The position numbers were made by a program, and so were the translations under genes. From NCBI GenBank assembly GCA_907163375.1, contig CAJQUW010007414.1, positions 248,001-312,000 on the forward strand: a stretch of DNA of 64,000 bases. Reading direction: 5' to 3'. A model generated the notes under the pieces. It was not told where the DNA came from. It was given only the letters and a program-made list of their open reading frames with translations, and ran no database searches. This document shows, piece by piece, positions 32,297 through 39,186 of the stretch (its first letter is position 1; each line of letters begins with the position of its first letter). This DNA comes from Prostheceraeus crozeri (Eukaryota; Platyhelminthes; Polycladida; Euryleptidae).

Positions 32297-32707
32297 ATGT
32301 CTTTCTCAAACGACTGCGGAACATTACGTTTTCATAGGCAAAGTTTAAAAGGAGCTGTTCAAGATTATGTGATAAATTTTCATAAAGATGAGACCGACAT
32401 CGAAGCAGTGGTCGATGATGCTAGCACTCTATTTCTAGAGTTAATGAATACATTCTCTGATAGCATTGTCATGGCGCGATTAGTTGCGAAAATTAAGTTT
32501 AGTCATTTTGGAAAGGAAGAGGTGGAAAGTCGCTCTTTCCATTTTGCTTCTTATTCAATGGAAGTGGTAGATCACCCCGAAGAATTTTTTAAAAGACATA
32601 TGATAAAAATTGCTGAACGTCTTAACGCATTTAACCATCATGGTAGCAGTCTAGTGATTGAAGCGATTTCAGATATTCACATTCAACTTTCCATAAAGAA
32701 AAATTGA
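32297..32707 (+). CDS. Stand-alone relative of the polymerase N-terminal domain
   Basis: 136 aa. Residues from about 30 to the end match in pattern the region of the element's own polymerase at residues 125-235: a run ending VAKIKF against LKIKYVKI, then FHFAS against EFHIPS, EVVDHPEEFF against EVVDYESWI, and LNAFNHHGSSLVIEAI against IDKFNERDSGLIFDGI. This suggests a duplicated domain used as a separate protein, perhaps a replication partner or terminal-protein-related piece; that role is inference. The stop is two bases before the ATG of the next gene. Confidence 0.55.
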   Translation: MSFSNDCGTLRFHRQSLKGAVQDYVINFHKDETDIEAVVDDASTLFLELMNTFSDSIVMARLVAKIKFSHFGKEEVESRSFHFASYSMEVVDHPEEFFKRHMIKIAERLNAFNHHGSSLVIEAISDIHIQLSIKKN

Positions 32708-32709
32708 AA

Positions 32710-33033
32710 ATGCAGTGGTACTTGATTGTAGCACAACTGGTTTTCGAGCTATGTCTGCTCACTCTCGAAGTATATTCCTTCTGTACATGCGTCTATTATT
32801 TAGAAAAGGCTAGCAAATTCATATCTTCAAAAAGACTTGCTATAGACATCAGTAACGGTGAAACTATGTGTTGCGATGTATGTAAGCGAAAGGATGGAAA
32901 TGAAAAGCGCATCTTCAAGAGATGTAAGCATGCTTTTTGTCAACGCTGTTTCATACGTAATTGCATTCAACTTTGCCAATGTAACCACTGTGACATTGCT
33001 CATTTCGAGTGTCACTTATGTCGCAATAGTTAG
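32710..33033 (+). CDS. Membrane-anchored RING-like protein
   Basis: 107 aa. The first 30 residues are hydrophobic (YLIVAQLVFELCLLTLEV), as in a signal anchor, and the C-terminal half has CCDVC, then CKHAFCQRC, then Cys-rich CIQLCQCNHC and CHLC: an order that fits a RING finger (C-x2-C, C-x-H-x2-C-x2-C, further pairs). By analogy it could be a membrane ubiquitin ligase acting on host proteins. It directly follows the polymerase-domain relative and precedes the core protein; it is the second RING-like gene in the early cluster. Confidence 0.5.
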   Translation: MQWYLIVAQLVFELCLLTLEVYSFCTCVYYLEKASKFISSKRLAIDISNGETMCCDVCKRKDGNEKRIFKRCKHAFCQRCFIRNCIQLCQCNHCDIAHFECHLCRNS

Positions 33034-33038
33034 TGCCT

Positions 33039-33046
33039 ATGCAAAT
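33039..33046 (+). promoter_or_regulatory. ATGCAAA motif before the small core protein
   Basis: ATGCAAAT, 46 bases before ATG 33085. Confidence 0.5.
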
Positions 33047-33084
33047 GTGGTAAAGATAGGTTTTAGCAAAGACTAACACGGAAA

Positions 33085-33426
33085 ATGGCGAAACGTAAAA
33101 GTCAAAAGTTTTCTTCAGCCATTCAAGCTCTCCGACGAATGAAAGCAAATCAGCGATACAATGCTATACGACATGCTAACGATAAATTCATTTGTGAAAT
33201 TATTTCTCATGTGAGGAAGTTGAGGACGAAGAAATTAGCGCCAAAACAACGAAAGTTACTTAAGCGATATGCTACGAAATTGCGTTTCATCTCCAATCCT
33301 AAAGTCGCCCTTCAAAGAAAGAGGAAAACTCTAACACAAAAGGGCGGTTTCCTTTCAGCAATACTTCCAATGATAGCTCCTGCCGTGGGCAACCTATTGG
33401 GAAATATCTTTGGCTCTAAGCGTTAA
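33085..33426 (+). CDS. Small basic core protein
   Basis: 113 aa, strongly basic through residues 1-90, then a QKGGFLSAILPMIAPAVGN segment and a short basic end. A basic stretch followed by KGGFL and a hydrophobic or amphipathic helix is common among adenovirus-, adintovirus- and Polinton-type virion core or minor capsid proteins, which condense the genome or act on membranes. ATGCAAAT lies 46 bases before the ATG. The packaging ATPase follows. Confidence 0.65.
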   Translation: MAKRKSQKFSSAIQALRRMKANQRYNAIRHANDKFICEIISHVRKLRTKKLAPKQRKLLKRYATKLRFISNPKVALQRKRKTLTQKGGFLSAILPMIAPAVGNLLGNIFGSKR

Positions 33427-33428
33427 TT

Positions 33429-33436
33429 ATGCAAAT
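33429..33436 (+). promoter_or_regulatory. ATGCAAA motif before the ATPase
   Basis: ATGCAAATGTTG, 29 bases before ATG 33458. Confidence 0.5.
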
Positions 33437-33457
33437 GTTGAGTCTCAAAGTAATAAA

Positions 33458-34075
33458 ATGGATTTCAGACTTCAATGTGATAAAGTTCTGACTGTATCAG
33501 GTCCATCTCATGCAGGTAAAACTGTTTTCACGCTGAATTTATTGGATAAAAGAAGGGAGTTGTTTAAGGAACCTATCAATCGAGTGATTTGGTGTTATGG
33601 TATTTATCAACCGTCGCTGTTTCAGGAATTGCAAAGTCGCAACTTTATTCGACATGAAGGAATTATTCCAGTGGATAAACTTCAGTCTAATGATGTTGTT
33701 GTATTGGATGATTTATTAAAAGAAAGTAAGAATTCAAAAGATGTTACAGATATGTTCACTCGCGCAGCACACCATAAAAGGTGTTTTATCATCTATATTA
33801 CACAAAATTTGTTTCCTGATGGAAAAGAAGCTCGTACACGAAACCTGAATACACACTATTATGCTATTTTCAAGAATCCGCGAGATAAAAGTCAATTTGA
33901 AATTTTAGCGCGACAAGTTGCACCCAGAGGATCAAAAGCCTTAATTGAAATTTTTCAAGCAGCTACTGAAAAACCATACGGTTACTTATTCATTGACTTT
34001 ACGCAAGAGTGTCCGGAAGAATTTAGATTTCGAAGTGATATTTTGAAAACTCCCATGATTATCTACAAACTATGA
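33458..34075 (+). CDS. FtsK/HerA-type genome packaging ATPase
   Basis: 205 aa from the ATG at 33458; the frame is open 16 codons upstream but without ATG. Walker A is GPSHAGKT (residues 15-22) and Walker B VVVLDDL (about 80-86), followed by the sensor-like YITQN. This is the compact packaging ATPase of Polintons, adintoviruses and related DNA viruses, which would drive element DNA into the capsid. ATGCAAAT stands 29 bases before the start. The stop overlaps the next start (ATGA), suggesting coupled expression with the basic protein downstream. Confidence 0.9.
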   Translation: MDFRLQCDKVLTVSGPSHAGKTVFTLNLLDKRRELFKEPINRVIWCYGIYQPSLFQELQSRNFIRHEGIIPVDKLQSNDVVVLDDLLKESKNSKDVTDMFTRAAHHKRCFIIYITQNLFPDGKEARTRNLNTHYYAIFKNPRDKSQFEILARQVAPRGSKALIEIFQAATEKPYGYLFIDFTQECPEEFRFRSDILKTPMIIYKL

Positions 34076-34764
34076 GTTCTTATTCTCGCATGATTGTTAT
34101 TCCTCAGGATGAATATGTACAATTGACTGCCATGCAGCAAGTAAAGCAACCTCTTGCAAATCAAATGTATAGGAAAGAAATAGATTATCAGCAAAATGTT
34201 CACATCAAAGATCCACATCGTGCTGTATTATTACAATCGGAAACTGTTGAGCAATTGAAAAACTTGAAGAATAAGATGCGTGACTCTGTATCGACTGCTA
34301 CACCTTTAGCATCTCGCGCACATGCCATATCTCTTTTCAACAGTATTGAACCCCATCTCAATGTAAATGATAGAGGAGAAATCATTACAGATGAAAATAA
34401 AGTGATTGATGCTTCACGTTATGAAGACTTGATTCAGTATGCAACACGTAGAAAGCGCCGTCAGGGCTATGTTCCACCTGGTTGGTCATACTTTCTTAAA
34501 CTATTGAAAAAGCATAATGTGCCAAAATTTGCTTTAAATAATGAGACATTGAAAGAACTTGATTCAACAGTGGCTACTACTCCAATGCTTCAGGCGATGA
34601 AAATGCCAACAAATTGGTTTAAGACGTCACCTGCTACATCCCCTCCCACACTCACTAAGCAAACAAGAGGAAGAACTCGACGTAGATCTACATCATCACT
34701 AAAACTGGTAAAAGGAAAACGTAAAACAGCTCCTCCTAGGAAATACATGTTCTCAGACTATTAA
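34072..34764 (+). CDS. Conserved basic Polinton protein, function unknown
   Basis: 230 aa. It opens SSYSRMIVIPQDEY, a start found next to the packaging ATPase in many Polinton-like elements, has a Gln-rich N-terminal third, a central charged segment with YATRRKRRQGYVPPGW, and a basic Ser/Thr/Pro-rich C-terminus (RGRTRRRSTSS). Length and place suggest a minor virion or DNA-binding protein; no catalytic motif is seen. It shares four bases with the ATPase stop and is followed one base after its stop by the Cys-rich gene. Confidence 0.6.
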   Translation: MSSYSRMIVIPQDEYVQLTAMQQVKQPLANQMYRKEIDYQQNVHIKDPHRAVLLQSETVEQLKNLKNKMRDSVSTATPLASRAHAISLFNSIEPHLNVNDRGEIITDENKVIDASRYEDLIQYATRRKRRQGYVPPGWSYFLKLLKKHNVPKFALNNETLKELDSTVATTPMLQAMKMPTNWFKTSPATSPPTLTKQTRGRTRRRSTSSLKLVKGKRKTAPPRKYMFSDY

Positions 34765-34765
34765 T

Positions 34766-34981
34766 ATGAAGCAGATGTGTTGCTTGCCATGTAATGAGCC
34801 GCCAGAGGTGAATGTCGTTGTCACTTGCACTTGCTGCGCCAGCTCTCATAATGAAACCCCTAAGCAATGTGAACACGATCGCAAAACCGCTAAAGCTAAA
34901 TGCTGCAGTTGTTGTAAATGTAGAAAGGCAAGAAAACAAAAAGATGAGAAGGAGGAAAAAGAGTCAGCCGTCATCGACTGA
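34766..34981 (+). CDS. Cys-rich small protein
   Basis: 71 aa with 12 Cys: MKQMCCLPCNEPPE, CTCC and KCCSCCKCRK, then a Lys/Glu-rich end. It starts immediately after the previous stop, and its frame, not the integrase frame, carries the evident bias here. It could bind zinc or iron-sulfur, or be a short leader to the integrase. It overlaps the proposed integrase start by 38 bases in another frame. Confidence 0.45.
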   Translation: MKQMCCLPCNEPPEVNVVVTCTCCASSHNETPKQCEHDRKTAKAKCCSCCKCRKARKQKDEKEEKESAVID

Positions 34982-36032
34982 ACGTTTGAAGTCAATCTAT
35001 TATGATGTAAAACATCCGGCAGGATTTGCATCTATCAAGAAATTATCAAAAGCGAGTGGTCTTCCACAATCACAAGTGAAACGATGGTTAAAGGGTCAGG
35101 CTACCTATACACTCCACAAACAAGCGAAAAAGAAGTACCGCACCCGCCATTATATTGTTCATGACATCGATGAACAGTGGCAAGCAGATTTGTGCGATGT
35201 TGCCTCCATTTCAAAACATAACTCGGGCAATAATTTTATTTTAACCGTCATTGATATTTTCTCGCGTTATGCGTGGGCTCAACCTTTAAAAACTAAAGAA
35301 GGGAAAGGAGTAGCAAAAGCATTCCAAACAATTTTTCGAGAAGGTCGCATTCCAAAAAGAATTCAGAGTGATCAAGGAAAAGAGTTTGAAAATCAGCATG
35401 TGACAAGATTATTTGAGAGGCATGACATTGAGTTGTTTAGTGTAAAGAGCGCTTATAAAGCTGCACTCGTTGAACGTTTTAATCGCACATTAAAAAATCG
35501 CTTGTGGCGACATTTTACTGCCAACTTGACACAAAATTGGACAAAGGTTCTACAAGATACACTCCATGCCTACAATCACTCTATCCATCGTTCTATTGGA
35601 CTCAGACCAGTAGATGTAAATGCTGACAATGTAGATAAAGTGCGCGAATCATTTCAACGTAAACGCACTCATGTGAAAAGTGATGTGAAAATTGGCGATA
35701 AAGTTCGTATCTCAAAAGTGAAAAGTGTTTTTGCTAAAGGGTACCTTCCGAATTGGACAGAGGAGGTATTTACAGTATCAAGGATTAATCAAAAAGACTC
35801 TCCGACCACCTACAAGTTGAAAGATTACGATAATGAAGAAATTGAGGGTAGCTTTTACCGCGATGAGATTGAGGTAGTCACTGAAAGTGAAACATATTTG
35901 GTAGAGAAAATCATTCGATGTAAAAAACGGCAAGGTGAAGAATGGTGTCTTGTTAAATGGACTGGTTATCCTTCAAGTATGAACTCTTGGATGCGTCGTG
36001 CCGACATCTTTCATCTAAGTGATCGACAGTGA
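34944..36032 (+). CDS. Retroviral-type integrase with chromodomain
   Basis: 362 aa from ATG 34944. After a helix-turn-helix-like region (SGLPQSQVKRWLKG) comes the DDE core: WQAD (about 82), QSDQGKEF (about 143) and VERFNRTLK (about 177), in the spacing expected for this superfamily. A C-terminal chromodomain near residues 310-350 (YLVEKIIRC ... WTGYPSSMNSW) should bind histone tails and guide insertion. In nematodes this family is annotated as transposon-derived protein F54H12.3. The frame is open 44 codons further upstream, but that stretch overlaps the Cys-rich gene and looks like a shadow. The enzyme would make the six-base staggered joins seen as CTGGTA. Confidence 0.95.
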   Translation: MRRRKKSQPSSTERLKSIYYDVKHPAGFASIKKLSKASGLPQSQVKRWLKGQATYTLHKQAKKKYRTRHYIVHDIDEQWQADLCDVASISKHNSGNNFILTVIDIFSRYAWAQPLKTKEGKGVAKAFQTIFREGRIPKRIQSDQGKEFENQHVTRLFERHDIELFSVKSAYKAALVERFNRTLKNRLWRHFTANLTQNWTKVLQDTLHAYNHSIHRSIGLRPVDVNADNVDKVRESFQRKRTHVKSDVKIGDKVRISKVKSVFAKGYLPNWTEEVFTVSRINQKDSPTTYKLKDYDNEEIEGSFYRDEIEVVTESETYLVEKIIRCKKRQGEEWCLVKWTGYPSSMNSWMRRADIFHLSDRQ

Positions 36033-36035
36033 TTC

Positions 36036-36043
36036 ATGCAAAG
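36036..36043 (+). promoter_or_regulatory. ATGCAAA motif before the core/capsid/protease cluster
   Basis: ATGCAAAGTTGT, 38 bases before ATG 36074. Confidence 0.5.
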
Positions 36044-36073
36044 TTGTAACTAACAATGTTTAGGGTTTGAGCT

Positions 36074-36529
36074 ATGAATCCAACTGCCTCATTTTATTCA
36101 CGACCCTCCTATGTAAGTGGCGGAGGACAAATTTACATCGGTGCTCGCCGCCAACGTGGAGGAAGCATACTTGGTGCACTGAAATCTGTTGTAGCACCTC
36201 TCATATCCAATGTCGGTAGATCTTTAAAACGAAATGTTTTAAGTAATGCCGTTGGCTTTGCTGGTGATGTTGCTAGTGATCTTTCCAGAGGTAGAAGTTT
36301 TAAGAGCAGTTTGTTGAATCGTGGGAAGGAACGCGGTTTAAAAACATTGAAGCAGACCATTGCTGGTGTTACTCAAGGAAAGAAATCACCTAAACGAATG
36401 AATAAAGGAAGGAGGAAACATCGCGGAGCTGGTAAGGTGCGATCTTCAGTCAAAAGGCATTCACGCAAACGTCGCAGAGGCTCTAATCATTCATCAGGCG
36501 CTAAACGACGACGCTGCTATAACTTCTAA
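36074..36529 (+). CDS. Basic virion-core-like protein
   Basis: 151 aa: Gly-rich start (SGGGQIYIGARRQRGGSI), hydrophobic segment with VVAPLISNVGRSLKR, a GFAGDVASDLSRG helix-like stretch and a long Lys/Arg-rich tail ending RRRCYNF. The pattern resembles adenovirus pVI/pX-type and adintovirus core proteins with a membrane-active or DNA-condensing role. ATGCAAAG stands 38 bases before the ATG. Two bases separate its stop from the capsid gene. Confidence 0.68.
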   Translation: MNPTASFYSRPSYVSGGGQIYIGARRQRGGSILGALKSVVAPLISNVGRSLKRNVLSNAVGFAGDVASDLSRGRSFKSSLLNRGKERGLKTLKQTIAGVTQGKKSPKRMNKGRRKHRGAGKVRSSVKRHSRKRRRGSNHSSGAKRRRCYNF

Positions 36530-36531
36530 TC

Positions 36532-37809
36532 ATGGAGTGTAAAACTTCCGGTTTTTGTTTGTTCGATCAACAAGCCATACAGACAGATATTCTTAGTTCA
36601 AGTATTGTAGATTATCATCCTCGAACAGCTGAGAATGCTGGCCCCATTGAATTTGTTATTCCTGGTGGTAGTGATGACTACATAGATTTGAGTTATGCGA
36701 TGCTTGATTTGAGGTTTAGAATTCAGCAAGCAGATGGAACTGCTATTGACGATGCACATAAAGTTGGACTGAACAATTTACCATTGACTACATTACTTCG
36801 TGATGTTTCTCTAACGATTGGAGAGCAGCAGGTGGAAGGTGGTCAAAGCGATTATCCCTATAAATCATATTTCAATCATGTATCACAGTTTCATCCAGCA
36901 GCACAAAAAAGTCATATGGAAGCCATGGGATGGTACAGAGATGAAGCAGGAAAATTTGATGTTGAAACAAACAGTGGCTTTGTAAAGCGATCTGCTATGA
37001 TTAAAGATAGTAGAGTATGTCAGCTATATGGTCCGCTGAATTTAGACTTCTTTAGACAGTCAAAGTTTTTACTGTGTAATACCAGCATGCGACTCAAGCT
37101 GACATTGAATAAGCCTGAATTTGCGCTGAATGCATTTGCTAAAGTTGACAATTTTAGAATTCATGTGGAAGATATTGCACTTTACATTCGTCGAGTAGTA
37201 CCGAATCCAAGTGTCATTAGAGGGCATGCTGAAGGTCTTAACCGCCAAAATGCCATTTACCCCGTTCAGCATACAAAGCTTCTCACCTTTACAATTCCGA
37301 AAGATCAAAAGAGTTTCATGAAAGATGGCCTCTTTCCATCGGAAGCGCCGAAGCTCCTCATGGTGGCAATGGTTGAAAATGATGCATTTAATGGTAATAT
37401 AAAGAAGAATCCTTTCAATTTTAAACACAATCAGTTAAGTGAAATTGCTTTACGTGTTAATGGTGTGAGCCATCCTGGTCCACCCTACAAACCAGATTTT
37501 GCTTCGGATCAATTTATGCGCAGTTATGTTGATTTTATGGATGTTTTTGGCTTTTACAATACGGATGATACCAACGGACTGACTATGAAAGAGTTTAAGA
37601 GTGGATATACTATTTATGCATTTGATTTGACTGCTGACAGCGATATTAGTGCACCCTATCGTCAAGCGAACGTGCCTCATAATATTCGTTTGGATTTGAC
37701 GTTCAAAAGAACACTACCTGAGACGATCAATGTATTAATTTATGCAGTCTTCGATTCAAATATTGAAATTACAAAGTATCGTGACGTGATTCTTCAGTAT
37801 AATCGTTAA
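36532..37809 (+). CDS. Capsid jelly-roll protein, probable major capsid protein
   Basis: 425 aa. The order PIEFVIPGGSDDYIDLSY, LDLRFRI, LPLTTLLRDVSLTIGEQQV and YPYKSYFNHVSQF follows the pattern of double jelly-roll capsid proteins of large DNA viruses (a first strand pair, a DVSLTIG-like 'I am the second sheet' segment, then a Tyr-rich loop); the end is rich in strands (RLDLTFKRTLPETINVLIYA). It resembles the family annotated in nematodes and arthropods as F54H12.2-like, found beside F54H12.3-type integrases. A role as penton or minor capsid protein cannot be excluded. Its stop and the protease start share TAATG. Confidence 0.72.
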   Translation: MECKTSGFCLFDQQAIQTDILSSSIVDYHPRTAENAGPIEFVIPGGSDDYIDLSYAMLDLRFRIQQADGTAIDDAHKVGLNNLPLTTLLRDVSLTIGEQQVEGGQSDYPYKSYFNHVSQFHPAAQKSHMEAMGWYRDEAGKFDVETNSGFVKRSAMIKDSRVCQLYGPLNLDFFRQSKFLLCNTSMRLKLTLNKPEFALNAFAKVDNFRIHVEDIALYIRRVVPNPSVIRGHAEGLNRQNAIYPVQHTKLLTFTIPKDQKSFMKDGLFPSEAPKLLMVAMVENDAFNGNIKKNPFNFKHNQLSEIALRVNGVSHPGPPYKPDFASDQFMRSYVDFMDVFGFYNTDDTNGLTMKEFKSGYTIYAFDLTADSDISAPYRQANVPHNIRLDLTFKRTLPETINVLIYAVFDSNIEITKYRDVILQYNR

Positions 37810-38270
37810 TGAGTTGGTTGACTGCTGACGATATTAAGACTAAAGTGCAGCGTAATGCAGACGAAGCGACGTTGAAAGCTTTCGATAATGTCTATTCACT
37901 CGATACCTTACCACCTGCAGTAAATCACTATCCCATCTTTATTGTGCTAAACACTCATTCACAGAATTTAGGCGGTGAGCATTGGAAAGCGATCTTTATT
38001 GGAGAAGACCGACGTGGTGAACTATTTGACTCTCTTGCTCAACCTCCAAATATACCGACACAGCAGTGGTTGAGAAAACATACGCGTCAATATCAGCGAA
38101 ATGAACGCATACTACAACATCCACTTTCATCAACGTGTGGTGCTTTTGTACTGTACTTCATCTTAAAACGTTTACATGTATCTCGATTTGCATCTGTTAT
38201 TCAAAACTTTTCATGTAATCCATCCTCTAATGAAAAAATGATTTGTAAGTTCTATCATGATTTGAAATAA
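37809..38270 (+). CDS. Adenain-like cysteine protease
   Basis: 153 aa. His58 in GGEHWKAIFI, Asp74 in GELFDS, Gln103 in LQHP and Cys110 in STCGAFVLYF match in order and spacing the catalytic set of adenovirus protease and the Ulp1-like clan. In Polintons this enzyme is thought to mature capsid proteins. The gene starts on the last base of the capsid gene stop. An AATAAA just after its end overlaps the 3' region of the convergent TBP-like gene. Confidence 0.88.
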   Translation: MSWLTADDIKTKVQRNADEATLKAFDNVYSLDTLPPAVNHYPIFIVLNTHSQNLGGEHWKAIFIGEDRRGELFDSLAQPPNIPTQQWLRKHTRQYQRNERILQHPLSSTCGAFVLYFILKRLHVSRFASVIQNFSCNPSSNEKMICKFYHDLK

Positions 38271-38298
38271 AAACATCATGTTGGAAAAATTGTTTTTT
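38265..38298. terminator. Shared convergent polyadenylation region
   Basis: AATAAA occurs on the plus strand at the end of the protease gene, and TTTATT (AATAAA on the minus strand) at the end of the TBP-like gene, within about 30 bases. Both convergent transcripts would end in the same short AT-rich interval. Confidence 0.6.
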
Positions 38299-38842
38299 AT
38301 TTTACAATCCGCTGGGTACGTACATACTCAATGAGATAGTCTAGGATCATATTTGCTTGTTCATGAGATTTTAGTCCAGTAATGATCACTTTACTATTAT
38401 GAAAGATTGCCACATGCACAGGTAACCAACAACTAATGAGAGCTGCAGGAAAAAGTTCGGGTTCATAACACAAACTGTAACTGCTGGTACGAATCTTCAA
38501 AAATGATAGACTGTCACTCAATTGAGTAGAGATCACCATATTGTCCACAGTCAGATTCGACATCACACACCTCTCCCTCTTCCATATCCGACGTAGTAGT
38601 CTTTGTAGCTCTAAGCGCATTGACTGCGCCGATGAATGAGAAAGGGCGCCGAGAATCTGTACAGTCCCATTTGGGAAGAGTTGAAGATTCCGTGAATTGT
38701 TCATCTTCACCACTAACATTTGAGGACGGCCCGGGTAATACTTGCTGTTTGGAAGCTGTTGGTGTAATGTTGTGAGATCGATTTTGGTGTAGAGTCTGAA
38801 GCGACGGAGAATGTTGACGATGGTGTAGCGATGGCGCTTCAT
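38297..38842 (-). CDS. TBP-like protein (TATA-binding protein fold)
   Basis: 181 aa, the length of the conserved TBP core. Repeat 1 (about 6-86): TIVNI, KIDLTTL, NSKYYPGR, LQLFPNGTVQILGA. Repeat 2 (about 97-175): VDNMVIST, SYSLCYEPELFP, VAIFHNSKVIITGLKS, ILDYLIEYV. These match by eye the two TBP repeats (QNIVSTV, KLDLKTI, NAEYNPKRF, LIFSSGKMVCTGAKS; QNMVGSC, YEPELFPG, LIFVSGKVVLTGAKV). Phe stands at the DNA-intercalating places in ELF and AIF of repeat 2 and QLF of repeat 1. The start was set at 38842 because TBP similarity begins there. It lies downstream of, and partly inside, the PC4-like gene 2. Family knowledge: TBP seats RNA polymerases at promoters. A role on the element's own late genes is inference. 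Confidence 0.78.
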   Translation of the reverse strand: MKRHRYTIVNILRRFRLYTKIDLTTLHQQLPNSKYYPGRPQMLVVKMNNSRNLQLFPNGTVQILGALSHSSAQSMRLELQRLLRRIWKRERCVMSNLTVDNMVISTQLSDSLSFLKIRTSSYSLCYEPELFPAALISCWLPVHVAIFHNSKVIITGLKSHEQANMILDYLIEYVRTQRIVK

Positions 38843-39164
38843 GATGAAAGAATGAGTAAATTGAGCGATGTACCTTCCTTTTATACTTTTCCCAACTACC
38901 TTGATGAAATGTGAAGTTAGTATGCAGTTGGGAATGATAGAGTTGAATTCGCCGATTGTTGACGCGCAGCCAGATGCGATTTCCAATACGTGAATGTCTT
39001 TTCATATAGAAGTATTTCAAGTCCTTCATGATATGATGTAGAGATTGAAAATGACGATAAGATAAAGCAAACTCTCTTCTCACATTTCCAGTTGAATCTT
39101 TGAAATAGACGTTTCGATCATGATCCGTTTCAATACGTTGTAGGGAATCCAATTTCCAACTCAT
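38514..39164 (-). CDS. PC4-like protein 2 with acidic tail
   Basis: 216 aa. Residues 1-108 parallel PC4-like protein 1: LDSLQRIETDHDRNVYFKD, REFALSYRHFQSL and a second half IWLRVNNRRIQLYHS ... SWEKYKRKVHRSI. Human PC4 has the same order of two short strands, then a (R/K)xxISLxxxQW segment and a helix. The remaining 108 residues are low in complexity (Ser, His, Gln) with an acidic end (DMEEGEVCDVESD) and lie over the TBP-like gene in another frame. ATGCAAAT (39192-39199, minus strand) is 35 bases before the ATG. The domain could bind single-stranded or melted promoter DNA. Confidence 0.62.
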   Translation of the reverse strand: MSWKLDSLQRIETDHDRNVYFKDSTGNVRREFALSYRHFQSLHHIMKDLKYFYMKRHSRIGNRIWLRVNNRRIQLYHSQLHTNFTFHQGSWEKYKRKVHRSIYSFFHHEAPSLHHRQHSPSLQTLHQNRSHNITPTASKQQVLPGPSSNVSGEDEQFTESSTLPKWDCTDSRRPFSFIGAVNALRATKTTTSDMEEGEVCDVESDCGQYGDLYSIE

Positions 39165-39186
39165 GATGTGTGGTAGTCATGTCTGA

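Noticed and set aside
32019-32348. 109-codon hydrophobic frame overlapping the exonuclease-like gene
   Set aside because: It starts deep inside that gene and has no motif of its own beyond hydrophobic runs. Probably a shadow, though an overlapping membrane protein cannot be fully excluded.
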